Positions 25,521 through 34,310 of a stretch of 64,000 bases of DNA are shown piece after piece (positions within the stretch are counted from its first letter, which is position 1; every line of letters starts with the position of its first letter). A program made the position numbers and the translations under genes. The stretch spans positions 1,116,001-1,180,000 of the forward strand of contig NZ_CP008953.1 in the NCBI RefSeq assembly GCF_000732925.1, in the 5' to 3' direction. This stretch comes from Amycolatopsis japonica (GTDB lineage: Bacteria; Actinomycetota; Actinomycetes; Mycobacteriales; Pseudonocardiaceae). A model generated the notes under the pieces. The model had not been told where the DNA came from, did not search any database, and saw only the letters and a list, made by a program, of their open reading frames with translations.

Positions 25521-25567
25521 AGGAAAGGACCGTTCCTTGCAAATTTTGCAAGGAACGGTCCTTTCCT
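25521..25567. terminator. Terminator hairpin, 23-bp perfect stem
   Basis: Arms 25521-25543 and 25545-25567 are perfectly complementary with a central A/T-rich turn (GCAAATTTTGC). It lies 14 nt after the GntR stop. Confidence 0.85.
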
Positions 25568-25610
25568 AGCACGCGGAGGGGGCCAAGGCTGCCTTCACGC
25601 CTTCCCCAAG

Positions 25611-25663
25611 TACATGAAGGACCCCTTCACTGCGTCTAGCGCAATGAAGGGGTCCTTCATGTA
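25611..25663. repeat. Intergenic hairpin, GTGAAGG family
   Basis: Perfect 19-bp arms (25611-25629, 25645-25663) starting TACATGAAGGACCCC around a 15-nt loop. It ends 15 nt before the alpha-galactosidase stop and so may terminate that gene. Confidence 0.8.
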
Positions 25664-25678
25664 CCGCAGGAGCGAGCT

Positions 25679-27631
25679 TTAGCAGCGCAAAGTGGCGCCC
25701 GCCCAGTCCGCGTGGTCGGAGTCGACCCCGTCGCCGCCGTCCGTGACGACCAGATCGAGCACCTGAACCCCGTTCAGCGGCACGGAAAGCTTCTCGGCTG
25801 CCTGACCGCGCTTGAGCACGCCGGTGTTCGCTAGCCGCTTGCCGTCGCCGACGACCTCGAAAGCCACACTGCCGCCGGCCTTCTCGTCGTCGACCCCGAC
25901 GGACGACGTGAACGACGCGCATCCGCCGCCGAGGTAGACCCGGACCTTCGACGGCGCGTGGACGCCCAGCCCGTCGTCGTAGGTCACCCCGCCGATGCTC
26001 ATGCGATGGCCGTCGCCCGCTTTCGATTCACCGTTGCTGGTCCCGCGTTCCACCGGGCCATAGCCGTTGTCCGCCGTCATGAACACCGCCTTCGACAGCG
26101 CGTTCGTCCCGGCGGCGGGCGGTTTCACGACGGGAGCGCTTCCGTCCGCGGACAACGATCGCGTGCCCCAGGACGTCCGGTAGCCGAACCGGCCGGAGAC
26201 CTCGACCCGGTCGCCGCCGGGGGACGACGGCCGCACCGTCCACGTCCGTTCCCACGACTTCCCCGGCGCGACAGCGGGAACGCGTGCTTCGGTGGCACCG
26301 TCGGGCTTCCAGCCCGCGCCGACCGCCAGCTTCACCACGCCCGACCGGACCGGGGTCCGACCGTCGTTGAACACCCGCAGTGTCGTGGTGAACGGCTTGT
26401 CGACGGCCGCGTATTCGGGTGAGGCCAAGGAAAGCGTCGTATGCGGCGCGGCATTCGGCTGGTTCGACGGCCAGACGCGGAACACCGCGGAGCCGTGGCT
26501 CGGCAGCCCGGCACGCAAGGTACCGGCGGATTCGGTTTCCGCGCCGGTCCACAGATCCCGGACTCGGTAGCCCGACGCCGAGGGGGCGCCGATCTCGGCG
26601 GCGGTGGCGGACAGGGTCGCCGGGGCGCCGCCGCGGTTGAACAGCACGACGACGTTCGAGCCGTCGGACATCGGTTTGGCCCAGACCTCGGTGTCACCGC
26701 CGTCGCGGATCTTGCGGCCCTGCTTGCCGCCCCAGTCCTGGTCGACCGCGAGAAGATCCTTGTTCATCAAGATCTTCTTGGTCGCCTCGGACATCGAGCG
26801 CAGGTCGTTGCCCGCCAGCAGCGGCGCGTTGAGCAACGACCAGAGCGCGAAGTGGGAGCGGTATTCCGTGTCGGTCATGCCGCCGTTGCCGACTTCGAGC
26901 ATGTCCGGATCGTTCCAACCGCCCGGCCCGGCGTAGCCTTCCAAGCCGACCTGCTGGTCTAGGAGGTTGGTCATACTCGACCAGGAGTCGCTGATGTCGC
27001 CAGTGGTGCGCCACAACTGCGCGCCCGCGCTCTTGCCCCACTCCCACGGCTTGTTCTCGCCCCATTCGCACAGGGCGTAGACGATCGGGCGGCCGGTCTT
27101 CTTCAGTGCCTCGCCCATTTTCGTGTACCGCTCCAGCGCGGGGCGGCCCTGATTGTGGCAGTTGTCGTATTTGAGGTAGTCGACTCCCCAGTCCGCGAAC
27201 GTCTGCGCGTCGACCTCTTCGTGGTCGAGCGAACCGGGCATGGTCCGCGCGCAGGTTTCCGTGCCGGCGCTGGTGTAGATGCCGAGTTTCAGGCCCTTCC
27301 CGTGCACGTAGTCGGCCAATGCCTTGATACCACTGGGAAAGCGCGTCCGGTGTGGTGCGTACTTCCCGTCGGCGGTGCGGTTCTTCTCGGCCCAGCAATC
27401 GTCGATGTTGACGTACTGGTAGCCCGCCGCCTTCATCCCGGACGAGACCATCGCGTCCGCGGTCTCCCGGATCAGCTCTTCGGTGATGTCGCAGCCGAAC
27501 TTGTTCCAGCTGTTCCATCCCATCGGCGGGGTCGCGACCGGTGGCGGGCTCTCGGCGGCGGCCGCCGCAGGAACGACGCAGAGGGCGGTGAGCGTGCAGG
27601 CGGCGACGAGCGTGCCGGCGAGACGACGCAT
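25679..27631 (-). CDS. Secreted GH27 alpha-galactosidase with NPCBM domain
   Basis: A 650-residue secreted glycosidase removing terminal alpha-galactose (or beta-arabinopyranose) from polysaccharides. Order of parts: Sec signal peptide (1-26), GH27 barrel with PPMGWNSWNKFGCDI, the nucleophile Asp156 in DYLKYDNC and the acid/base region WNDPDML (residues 239-245), a beta-sandwich to about residue 395, a NEW3-like beta domain (about 400-490) and a C-terminal NPCBM carbohydrate-binding domain (about 510-650; VTYDDGLGVHAPSKVRVYLGG). GGAGG precedes ATG 27631. Single gene. Confidence 0.95.
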   Translation of the reverse strand: MRRLAGTLVAACTLTALCVVPAAAAAESPPPVATPPMGWNSWNKFGCDITEELIRETADAMVSSGMKAAGYQYVNIDDCWAEKNRTADGKYAPHRTRFPSGIKALADYVHGKGLKLGIYTSAGTETCARTMPGSLDHEEVDAQTFADWGVDYLKYDNCHNQGRPALERYTKMGEALKKTGRPIVYALCEWGENKPWEWGKSAGAQLWRTTGDISDSWSSMTNLLDQQVGLEGYAGPGGWNDPDMLEVGNGGMTDTEYRSHFALWSLLNAPLLAGNDLRSMSEATKKILMNKDLLAVDQDWGGKQGRKIRDGGDTEVWAKPMSDGSNVVVLFNRGGAPATLSATAAEIGAPSASGYRVRDLWTGAETESAGTLRAGLPSHGSAVFRVWPSNQPNAAPHTTLSLASPEYAAVDKPFTTTLRVFNDGRTPVRSGVVKLAVGAGWKPDGATEARVPAVAPGKSWERTWTVRPSSPGGDRVEVSGRFGYRTSWGTRSLSADGSAPVVKPPAAGTNALSKAVFMTADNGYGPVERGTSNGESKAGDGHRMSIGGVTYDDGLGVHAPSKVRVYLGGGCASFTSSVGVDDEKAGGSVAFEVVGDGKRLANTGVLKRGQAAEKLSVPLNGVQVLDLVVTDGGDGVDSDHADWAGATLRC

Positions 27632-27651
27632 AAGTTCCTCCCAGAATGCTC

Positions 27652-27682
27652 AACTTTGAACAAACTCACTCATCAAACAACA
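27652..27682 (-). promoter_or_regulatory. Candidate operator upstream of the alpha-galactosidase
   Basis: Read on the minus strand, TGTTTGAT and GTTTGTTC repeats lie 13 nt apart, with TTTGTTCAAA an imperfect palindrome. Such direct repeats are used by DeoR- and ROK-type sugar repressors (family knowledge). No regulator gene is adjacent. Confidence 0.3.
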
Positions 27683-27847
27683 GGATCGCTCGCCGCCGGT
27701 CAAGGGCCGAAGGGATGGTGTTGGAGATTCACCGGCGGCCGCCGCGACAAGCCGGACAGGTCCGGAGCGCGAACTGTGCACGATGGAGTGTTCGCGTCCC
27801 GGCCGGATCCGGGTGAGGATGGGGGCACGAGCACGAGGAGGAAGATC

Positions 27848-29119
27848 ATGGTTTCGTCGGCGTCCGCGCGCAATCCGCTGTGGCACCCCTTCGCGGACAT
27901 GGGAGCGGTCGACGGCGACCGGCTCGTCATCACCCGCGGTGAGGGTTCCTACGTCTGGGACGACGAGGGCAAGCGGTATTTCGACGCGACGGCGTCACTC
28001 TGGTACGCGAACTTCGGGCACGGGCGCGAGGAGATCGCGCAGGCCGTCGCGGACCAGTTGCGGACGCTCGATTCGTACAACCTGTTCGGCTACAACGCCA
28101 ATGAACCCGCGCTGAAGCTCGCCGAGCGCGTGTCCGCGCTCGCGCCCGAACCGGGTTCGAAGGTCTTCTTCGGATCGGGCGGCGGTGACGTCATCGACAC
28201 CGCGGTCAAGATCGCCCGTTCGTACTTCGCCCATACCGGGCGGCCGGAGAAGGTGCACGTCATCGGCCGGGTGCAGGGGTACCACGGCACCCACGGTTTC
28301 GGCACGGCCGTCGGCGGCATCGCGGCCAACGCGGCGGGCTTCGGGCCGCTGCCCGGCGACATCTCGCACGTGCCCTACGACAGCGCCGAAGCGCTCGAAG
28401 CGGAGATCCTGCGGGTCGGCGCGGAGCGGGTCGCGGCCTTCTTCTGCGAACCGGTGATCGGCGCGGGCGGCGTCCTGCTTCCGCCGGACGGGTACATCGA
28501 GACGGTCGCCGAGATCTGCCGCGAACACGACGTGCTGTTCGTCGCGGACTGCGTGATCGCCGCGTTCGGGCGGCTGGGCACCTGGTTCGGGATCGACCGG
28601 TGGGCGGTGAAACCGGACATGATCACGACTGCGAAGGGCATCACCGGCGGGACGATCCCGCTGGGCGCGCTGGTCGTCGCGCCCCGGGTGGCCGAGCCGT
28701 TCTTCACCGGCGCGCCGGGTGCGCCGGTGCTGCGGCACGGCGCGACCTACGCAGGCCATCCGGTGGCCTGCGCCGCGGGGAACGCGACGCTGGACCTCTA
28801 CGAGCGCGACGGGCTCATCCCGCGCGGGCGGGAACTGGAGAAGCCGCTGGCGGACGCGCTTTCCGGGCTGGCCTCGCATCCGCTGGTCGAAGAAGTGCGG
28901 GCCGGGCTGGGCTTCCTCGGCGCGGTCGAACTGAAAGCGGACGTCGTCGCGGCGAACCCCGGCGCGGCGAACCGGCTGCAGCGGCTGGCGCGGGACGAAG
29001 GCGTCCTCGTGCGGAACCTGGCCAAGGGGATCGCGGTGTCGCCGCCGCTGATCGCCGGGGAGACCGAACTCGACCTGCTCGCGACGGCCTTGCCGCGCGC
29101 ACTGGACAAGCTCGCCTAA
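27848..29119 (+). CDS. Class III aminotransferase
   Basis: A 423-residue PLP-dependent omega-aminotransferase (class III). HPFADMGAVDGDRLVITRGEGSYVWDDEGKRYFDATASLWYANFGHGREEI is the N-terminal block, FFGSGGGDVIDTAVKIAR and RVQGYHGTHGFGTAVGG bind the phosphate, and the PLP Lys is in MITTAKGITGG. VADCVIAAFGRLGTWFG shows Cys where many homologues have Glu (VADEVxxGFGR), a notable change next to the conserved Asp. Amino donor and acceptor are not predictable. AGGAGG precedes ATG 27848. Confidence 0.9.
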   Translation: MVSSASARNPLWHPFADMGAVDGDRLVITRGEGSYVWDDEGKRYFDATASLWYANFGHGREEIAQAVADQLRTLDSYNLFGYNANEPALKLAERVSALAPEPGSKVFFGSGGGDVIDTAVKIARSYFAHTGRPEKVHVIGRVQGYHGTHGFGTAVGGIAANAAGFGPLPGDISHVPYDSAEALEAEILRVGAERVAAFFCEPVIGAGGVLLPPDGYIETVAEICREHDVLFVADCVIAAFGRLGTWFGIDRWAVKPDMITTAKGITGGTIPLGALVVAPRVAEPFFTGAPGAPVLRHGATYAGHPVACAAGNATLDLYERDGLIPRGRELEKPLADALSGLASHPLVEEVRAGLGFLGAVELKADVVAANPGAANRLQRLARDEGVLVRNLAKGIAVSPPLIAGETELDLLATALPRALDKLA

Positions 29120-29127
29120 GCGAAAGC

Positions 29128-29174
29128 CTCGTGAGTGGTAAGGACGGTTGGAATCCGTCCTTACCACTCACGAG
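29128..29174. terminator. Terminator hairpin, 20-bp stem
   Basis: Perfect arms 29128-29147 and 29155-29174 with a 7-nt loop, 8 nt after the aminotransferase stop. Confidence 0.85.
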
Positions 29175-29198
29175 CCGCGCACGAGGGCCGCGCGCTCG

Positions 29199-29240
29199 GT
29201 CATGAAGGGCACAGCCGACGGGACCAGGTCCCTTCATGAC
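29199..29240. repeat. Inverted repeat GTCATGAAGGG/CCCTTCATGAC
   Basis: 11-bp perfect arms with a 20-nt loop, a distant relative of the GTGAAGG hairpins. Confidence 0.55.
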
Positions 29241-29249
29241 ACCCCCAGT

Positions 29250-29271
29250 GGCGGGCCCTCGTGGGCCCGCC
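29250..29271. terminator. GC-rich hairpin after the VOC gene
   Basis: GGCGGGCCC-TCGT-GGGCCCGCC, directly abutting the stop of the minus-strand VOC gene. Likely its terminator. Confidence 0.7.
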
Positions 29272-29694
29272 TCAGGAGAGGCAGAGTTCGTTGCCTTCCG
29301 GGTCGGCGATCGTGATCCACTCGGCGGGACCCTGCTTGCCGCGGTGCAGGAACGTCGCACCGCGCGCGGTCAGCCGCTCGAGCTCGGCCTCGATCTTGTC
29401 CGCCCCCATCCGGATGTCGAGGTGCAGGCGGTTCTTGACCGTCTTCCCCTCCGGCACCAGCTGGAAGAGGAACCGCTGCTTCGTCTCGGGATGGACGATC
29501 GCCGCGCCGTCCTTCCACACCAGGACACCGTTGTGCGTGGTCGTCGCCTCTTCCGGGGCATACCCCTTGGCGACCATCTCGCGGATGAACTCCTCGTTGC
29601 TCCCCTCGACCTGCCAGCCGAGCATCTCGGCCCACCAGTCGGCGAGGTCGTGCGGTCGAGCGGAGTCCACGGTCACCTGGAAGTCATACGCCAT
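29272..29694 (-). CDS. VOC (glyoxalase/bleomycin-resistance-like) protein
   Basis: A 140-residue protein with two beta-alpha-beta-beta-beta modules typical of the vicinal oxygen chelate fold: FQVTVDSARPHDLADWWAEMLGWQV, KNRLHLDIRMGADKIEAELERL and the closing WITIADPEGNELCLS. The conserved His in LHLDI and Glu near the end are candidate metal ligands. Substrate unknown. Its start overlaps the small gene upstream by 22 nt. Confidence 0.85.
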   Translation of the reverse strand: MAYDFQVTVDSARPHDLADWWAEMLGWQVEGSNEEFIREMVAKGYAPEEATTTHNGVLVWKDGAAIVHPETKQRFLFQLVPEGKTVKNRLHLDIRMGADKIEAELERLTARGATFLHRGKQGPAEWITIADPEGNELCLS

Positions 29695-29867
29695 ACCGGC
29701 ACATTAACGACCCGCCCCGACAATTCCGGGCGCTCATGCCCGCTGACCACGGTGAACCGCCATTTGTCGACCCCGCCGCCGATGATCTCGGCGTAGCGAC
29801 GGGCGCCGTCCGCGTTCGCGAAGCGCACTTGCTGCCCGTTGGTGAGATGGGTGATCTTGACCGCCAT
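29673..29867 (-). CDS. Small basic protein of unknown function, possible SOS gene
   Basis: A 64-residue protein (MAVKITHLTNGQQVRFANAD.. ending VWRMTSR) that I do not recognise. It looks like a compact beta-alpha-beta fold with no signal peptide or membrane segment. AGGAGG sits at the right distance from ATG 29867; a second ATG a few nt upstream is out of this frame. It overlaps the VOC gene by 22 nt. A LexA-like box lies 64 nt upstream, which would make it DNA-damage inducible. Confidence 0.6.
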   Translation of the reverse strand: MAVKITHLTNGQQVRFANADGARRYAEIIGGGVDKWRFTVVSGHERPELSGRVVNVPVWRMTSR

Positions 29868-29930
29868 CCATGCCTCCTGAAGTCCGGTGCCGGCCCGCGG
29901 AGCTTCCCCCTCCGGGACCGGCGCGGACAG

Positions 29931-29946
29931 TAGAACACATGTTCGA
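29931..29946 (-). promoter_or_regulatory. LexA (SOS) box-like site TAGAACACATGTTCGA
   Basis: Matches the actinobacterial LexA consensus TCGAACNNNNGTTCGA at 11 of the 12 defined positions (the second base is A). Placed upstream of the 64-residue gene, adjacent to a TACTGT -10-like hexamer on the minus strand. Confidence 0.55.
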
Positions 29947-29977
29947 CAGTCGTCGCCAACCCAACCCCCCGCGCGGG

Positions 29978-30472
29978 TCAGCGCCGCATGGTCACCCGCG
30001 GCCACGCGTCCAGGCCGCGGGCGATTTCGTGGGCGCGGACGGCCCGAAGGCCCTCCGTGAGGCTCTCTTCGTCGAGTGTCGTGAAGCCGAGCCGGGCGTA
30101 GTACGGCGCGTTCCACGGCACCTCGGCGTACGTCGTCAGCGTCAGTCCGGCGAGGCCTTCTCGCGAGGCCCACTCCGCGGCGTGCTCGATCAGCCGCCGC
30201 CCGAGACCCCGGCGCGCGTGATCGGGATGGACGGACACCTGCTCGATGTGACCGTGGCCGTCGACGACCTCGGCGAGCAGGTACGCCACCGGGCCGTCGC
30301 CGGCGTCCCAGACCCAGGCCCGGCCGTCGCGCTGGAAGGCCGTGAGGTCCGCGATCGACGGCGGATCGTCGTCGGCGATCGCGGCCATGCCGAGCGCGCG
30401 GAACGGTTCGCCCGCGGCGCGTTCGATGTCCTGGAGGGCGGGCAGGTCTTCGGTTGTGGCGAGTCGGATCAC
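29978..30472 (-). CDS. GNAT N-acetyltransferase
   Basis: A 164-residue acetyl-CoA-dependent acetyltransferase. Motif A is clear in GHIEQVSVHPDHARRGLGRRLIEHAAEWA, followed by LTLTTYAEVPWNAPYYARLGFTTL. GTG 30472 matches the usual N-terminus (VIRLATTEDLPAL). The acceptor is unknown. Confidence 0.88.
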   Translation of the reverse strand: MIRLATTEDLPALQDIERAAGEPFRALGMAAIADDDPPSIADLTAFQRDGRAWVWDAGDGPVAYLLAEVVDGHGHIEQVSVHPDHARRGLGRRLIEHAAEWASREGLAGLTLTTYAEVPWNAPYYARLGFTTLDEESLTEGLRAVRAHEIARGLDAWPRVTMRR

Positions 30473-30513
30473 GGATCGAGTTGTACCCGCCGGGGTGAGC
30501 GGCCGCCTGTCAT

Positions 30514-31293
30514 TTACAGCGAGAACGACGAAACGGCGCGATGGATCCGGCTCGCGTACGACTGGAGCGCGACGATGGCGGCCCGTTTCGCGTCGTCGCC
30601 GATCCGGGTCGCGGGGGCGGCCAAGGTGAGCACCGCGGGCCGGTGCCCGGTGCTCGGGATCGGCACCGAACACGACCAGACGCCGTCGTCCAGTTCGCCC
30701 CAGCTCACCGAATACCGGTTCGCCCCGGCGCGTTTGACCTCTTCCCGTACGCTCGGGCCGCGGCGCTGGACGATCGACGAAAGCCGTCTTTCGCGTTCGC
30801 CCTCCGGCAGCATGGCGAGCAGCATCTTGCCCGACGCGCCGGTGCCGAGCGGGACGGAATGCCCCGGCTGGAAGGTGAACCGCATCGCGCGTTCGCATTC
30901 GACCCGGTCCGCGCAGACCGCGGAATCGCCGAAATGCTGGAACAGCAGCACCGTCTCGCCGAGGTCGCGGGCCGCCTCCTCCATCGACGGCCGGGCGAGG
31001 CGGGCGAGATCGTTGGCCAGTTGCGCGGCCCGCGCGAGCGGCATCACCTGGCTCGTCACGTGATAGCGCCCCGTCTTGCCTTCTTCCAAGAGCTGGAGTT
31101 CCTTGAGTAGCGCCACATAGCGGTACGTCGTGGCGACCGGGGTGCCGATCCTCGCGGCCAGTTCGGCGACGCTCGCGTCCCAGCGGCGTTCGGAAAAGGA
31201 GAGCAGCAGCTGCAGTACCTTGCGTGAACTGCTGGCGCCGGGGGTGCGTTTCGGCGGGGCGGTGCTGTCCAGGGATCGTGCGGCAGGCGTCAT
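30514..31293 (-). CDS. IclR-family transcriptional regulator
   Basis: A 259-residue regulator: N-terminal winged helix (KVLQLLLSFSERRWDASVAELAARIGTPVATTYRYVALLKELQLLEEG, about residues 25-72) and a GAF-like effector domain (about 90-255) with GHSVPLGTGASGKMLLA and CSVPIPSTGHRPAVLTLAAP. ATG 31293 was chosen from the AGAGGT site; an alternative start lies 24 nt upstream. It diverges from the SDR at 31405, which is likely its target. Confidence 0.9.
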   Translation of the reverse strand: MTPAARSLDSTAPPKRTPGASSSRKVLQLLLSFSERRWDASVAELAARIGTPVATTYRYVALLKELQLLEEGKTGRYHVTSQVMPLARAAQLANDLARLARPSMEEAARDLGETVLLFQHFGDSAVCADRVECERAMRFTFQPGHSVPLGTGASGKMLLAMLPEGERERRLSSIVQRRGPSVREEVKRAGANRYSVSWGELDDGVWSCSVPIPSTGHRPAVLTLAAPATRIGDDAKRAAIVALQSYASRIHRAVSSFSL

Positions 31294-31352
31294 CTCGACC
31301 TCTCGCCGGAGAATCACGAAGAGTCAAGAAAGTAGCACATTGTGTGAATTGC

Positions 31353-31371
31353 GGACCAGGGACTTTGGTCC
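31353..31371. promoter_or_regulatory. Palindrome GGACCA-n7-TGGTCC between IclR and SDR genes
   Basis: Perfect 6-bp arms in the 111-bp divergent region, with a further GGACCA half-site at 31400. Candidate IclR operator. A TAGGTT -10 (31393-31398) ends 6 nt before the SDR ATG, suggesting leaderless transcription there. Confidence 0.5.
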
Positions 31372-31404
31372 ACGAACAAGCGGACTTCTTGCTAGGTTCG
31401 GACC

Positions 31405-32313
31405 ATGGAAAAGCCATTGGCGGGCAAGATCGCGTTGGTCGCCGGGGCGACTCGCGGGGCCGGTCGGGGAATAGCGGTCCAGCTGGGTGCCGCGGGCGCG
31501 ACCGTTTACGTGACCGGCCGCAGTACCGGTTCCCGGCGATCGGAAATGAATCGCCCGGAGACGATCGAGGAGACGGCGGCGCTCGTCGACGAGGCGGGCG
31601 GGCGCGGGATCGCGATCGGTGTGGACCATTTGGAGGCGGACCAGGTCCGCGAACTGGTGGAACGGATCGACGCCGAACAGGGCGCGTTGCATGTGCTGGT
31701 GAACGATATCTACGGCGCGCCCATCGAATGGGGCAAGACGGTCTGGGAGTCCACTTTGGACGTCGGGCTGCGGACGCTGCGGCTCGCCGTCGACACGCAT
31801 GCGATCACCAGTCATTTCGCGCTTCCGCTCATGATCGCCGAATCCGGCGCGCTGGTCGTCGAGGTCAACGACGGCACCACCGAGTACAACTCGGAGAACT
31901 ACCGCGTTTCGTTCTTCTACGATCTCGCCAAGACCGCGGTGAACCGGATGGCGTTCGCACTCGGGCACGAATTGGCACCGCATGGCGGTACCGCGGTGGC
32001 CGTCACGCCGGGCTGGTTGCGTTCCGAAGCGATGCTCGACGCTTATCGGGTGACGGAAGAGAATTGGCGTGACGCGACGAAGGTGCAACCGCACTTCGCC
32101 ATTTCTGAAAGCCCCGCGTTCGTCGGCAGGGCGGTCGCGGCGCTGGCCGGTGACGCGGAAGTCGCCCGCTGGAACGGGAAATCGATGTCCAGTGGCGAAT
32201 TGGCGAAGGAATACGGATTCACCGACCTCGACGGCAGCAGGCCCGACTGCTGGCGCTATCTCGTCGAAGTCCAGGACCCCGGTCTGCCCGCGGACGTCAC
32301 CGGCTATCGCTGA
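31405..32313 (+). CDS. Short-chain dehydrogenase/reductase
   Basis: A 302-residue SDR. GATRGAGRGIAVQLG is the NADP-type cofactor loop (Arg in TGRSTGSRR), and the catalytic Tyr/Lys are in FFYDLAKTAVNR. The substrate loop is larger than usual, with the insertion SMSSGELAKEYGFTDLDGSRPD near the C-terminus. It diverges from the IclR gene. The end overlaps the convergent PH-domain gene by 10 nt. Confidence 0.9.
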   Translation: MEKPLAGKIALVAGATRGAGRGIAVQLGAAGATVYVTGRSTGSRRSEMNRPETIEETAALVDEAGGRGIAIGVDHLEADQVRELVERIDAEQGALHVLVNDIYGAPIEWGKTVWESTLDVGLRTLRLAVDTHAITSHFALPLMIAESGALVVEVNDGTTEYNSENYRVSFFYDLAKTAVNRMAFALGHELAPHGGTAVAVTPGWLRSEAMLDAYRVTEENWRDATKVQPHFAISESPAFVGRAVAALAGDAEVARWNGKSMSSGELAKEYGFTDLDGSRPDCWRYLVEVQDPGLPADVTGYR

Positions 32314-33824
32314 GCATCACGGCGAAGGAAAGGCGTGAGCAGGCCGGGCGCGGCGCGCTCCGCCATCGCCAGCCCGGCCGATTCGCCGACGTCGACCACC
32401 TGGTAGGCACCCCTGCCCGCCGCGATCGGGGCCGTCACGGTGATCAATCCGGCGCGGCGCTGGAAGAACGAGCGGCTGACGACGATGCCGGTGAGGCCTT
32501 CACGCCGGATCGCCACCGTCGCCCGCGCGAGCGAACCGGACCGGCTGACCAGATACCTCCCGACGATCGCGTGGCCGAGGTTGCGGTAGCGGTCCCAGCC
32601 CACCAGCGCGGCGAACGGCACCAGGCCGAGCGCGACCTGCCACATCCACGACGGCAGGAAATCGATCCACGCCAGCCCGAACAACGCCGCCGCGAGCAGC
32701 AGCACGCCGCCGATCGCGCGGGTGAGCCGCCTCGTCAGCGCCCGTCGCGGATGCCGGTTCAGCGGCACGGTGGCCGGGTCGAAGTTCTCGCGCAGCACCT
32801 CGGCGGCGACCTCGTGGACCCGGCCGACGGGCGCGGGTGGCAGCAGGAGGCCACCACCCTTGTCCCCGCCCTTGCCTTCGCGCAGCCCGCCCGCGATCGC
32901 GGTGAGCCGCGCGCCGCCCGCGATCCGCAACGGCAGCGGCTCCTTCACCTCGACGCCGCGAAGCCGTTCTTCTTCGATGGACACGGAACGCGTGGTGATC
33001 AGCCCGCGCCGGACGTGCAGGGTGCCCTCGGATTCCCTGGTGAGCTTGAAGTTCCAGAACGAGAGCACGTAGCCGCCGACGGACAGCAGCGAGACGACCA
33101 CGAGCAGGCCGACCGCCGCGACGACCACGATCAGCCACAGCGCCGTGTTCGCCAGACCGTCCAGGAGATCCCGCAGCGGTCCGACGTTCTCCGGGGCGAT
33201 GTCCAGCTGGTGCGCGAAATGCCAGACCGCGGCGAACACCGCGCCCACCACGGCGAGCCCGGACAGCGTGAACGGCGCGTACCGCACCCACTTCCGGTCG
33301 ACCTCCGCCACGACCTGCTCCTGGGGTGCCGCCTCGGCTTCCGGAGAGATCTCCTTGCGGTGCAACAGAATCGTGCGCAGCCGGTGCGCCTCGGTCTGGC
33401 TGACGGCGTCGAGCACCAGCTGGTCGTCGCCCGAGCCCTGTGCCACGGAATGCCGTCCGGTGCCGATGCGCACGGCGCTGAGGGAGAACAAACGGTGCTT
33501 CGGTTCCGACGTGACGTCGACCGTGCGGATCCGGTCCAGCGGGATCGCGCGATGCTTGCGCAGCAAGAGCCCCGTGGTCCATTCCACCTGGCCGTCCGCG
33601 ACGCGGTACCGCGACGTGAGCACATGCGAGACACCGACGAACACGGTCAGCGCGGTGACACCCAGCCCGAACCATTCCCAGCCGTTGCCCCGGCCGAGGA
33701 TCACCGTCCCGATCAGCACCGGTAGCGATTTGACGACATCGAGGACGGGGCGGATCAGCAGCATTCGCCGGTCGAGCCGATGCCACTGGCCGACGTCGGT
33801 GTCCGGTGGTGCCTCCGTGCTCAT
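32304..33824 (-). CDS. Membrane protein with bacterial PH domains (YdbT-like)
   Basis: A 506-residue membrane protein with three bPH2 (YdbS/YdbT-type) beta-barrel domains (about residues 65-145, 255-330 and 420-500) between hydrophobic pairs near 27-68, 185-245 and 365-405. SRYRVADGQVEWTTGLLLRKHRAIPLDRIRTVDV is a textbook bPH2 start. The role is not defined; Bacillus YdbS/YdbT affect antimicrobial sensitivity. ATG 33824 overlaps the upstream PH gene by 4 nt, as in ydbST pairs. Confidence 0.88.
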   Translation of the reverse strand: MSTEAPPDTDVGQWHRLDRRMLLIRPVLDVVKSLPVLIGTVILGRGNGWEWFGLGVTALTVFVGVSHVLTSRYRVADGQVEWTTGLLLRKHRAIPLDRIRTVDVTSEPKHRLFSLSAVRIGTGRHSVAQGSGDDQLVLDAVSQTEAHRLRTILLHRKEISPEAEAAPQEQVVAEVDRKWVRYAPFTLSGLAVVGAVFAAVWHFAHQLDIAPENVGPLRDLLDGLANTALWLIVVVAAVGLLVVVSLLSVGGYVLSFWNFKLTRESEGTLHVRRGLITTRSVSIEEERLRGVEVKEPLPLRIAGGARLTAIAGGLREGKGGDKGGGLLLPPAPVGRVHEVAAEVLRENFDPATVPLNRHPRRALTRRLTRAIGGVLLLAAALFGLAWIDFLPSWMWQVALGLVPFAALVGWDRYRNLGHAIVGRYLVSRSGSLARATVAIRREGLTGIVVSRSFFQRRAGLITVTAPIAAGRGAYQVVDVGESAGLAMAERAAPGLLTPFLRRDAQR

Positions 33825-34310
33825 GTCGCGTCACCCGGCGTGGCCTGCGTGGTCCTGGTGAGCTCCGCGGCCAGCGCGAGTGCCTGGGTATGGTCGAGAC
33901 CGGAGATCTTGACCGGGCCCGCGGCCGACGCCGTCGTCACGGTGATCTTCGCCAGCCGGAACAGCTGCTCGACCGGGTCGCGTTCGATGTCGACGGTCTG
34001 GATCCTCGAGATCGGCGCGATCCGCCAGTCCTGTTTGAGCCAGCCCTCCTGGGTGTACACGGCCTCGCCGGTGACCTCCCAGCGGTGGATCCGGTACCGC
34101 CACTGCGGCATGACCAGCAGATGCAGGGGTGCGAGCACGCACGAGATCGTCAGCGTCACCGTGAGCCACGTCGGCGCTCGTGAACACGAACACGGCTTGC
34201 GCCGCGACGAGGATCACCCAGCCGACCGCGGCCCACACCGTCCAGTAGCCGATGGCGCGCCTGCTCACCCGATTGGCGGGCGGGCGCAGGCCGAGGATCT
34301 CTTCCGTCAC
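33821..34310 (-). pseudogene. Bacterial PH-domain protein (YdbS-like), frameshifted
   Basis: The N-terminal part (from GTG 34310, GGAGG upstream) reads VTEEILGLRPPANRVSRRAIG then a membrane helix ending FVFTS in one frame. The remaining YdbS-like body, APTWLTVTLTISC.. PQWRYRIHRWEVTG.. ending in the ATGA overlap with the next gene, continues in another frame. The switch lies at about 34170-34181 and needs one extra base removed (or two added). Everything else looks intact, so this is either a sequencing error or a very recent inactivation. A short internal start (GTG 34159) could still give a 112-residue fragment. Confidence 0.75.
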
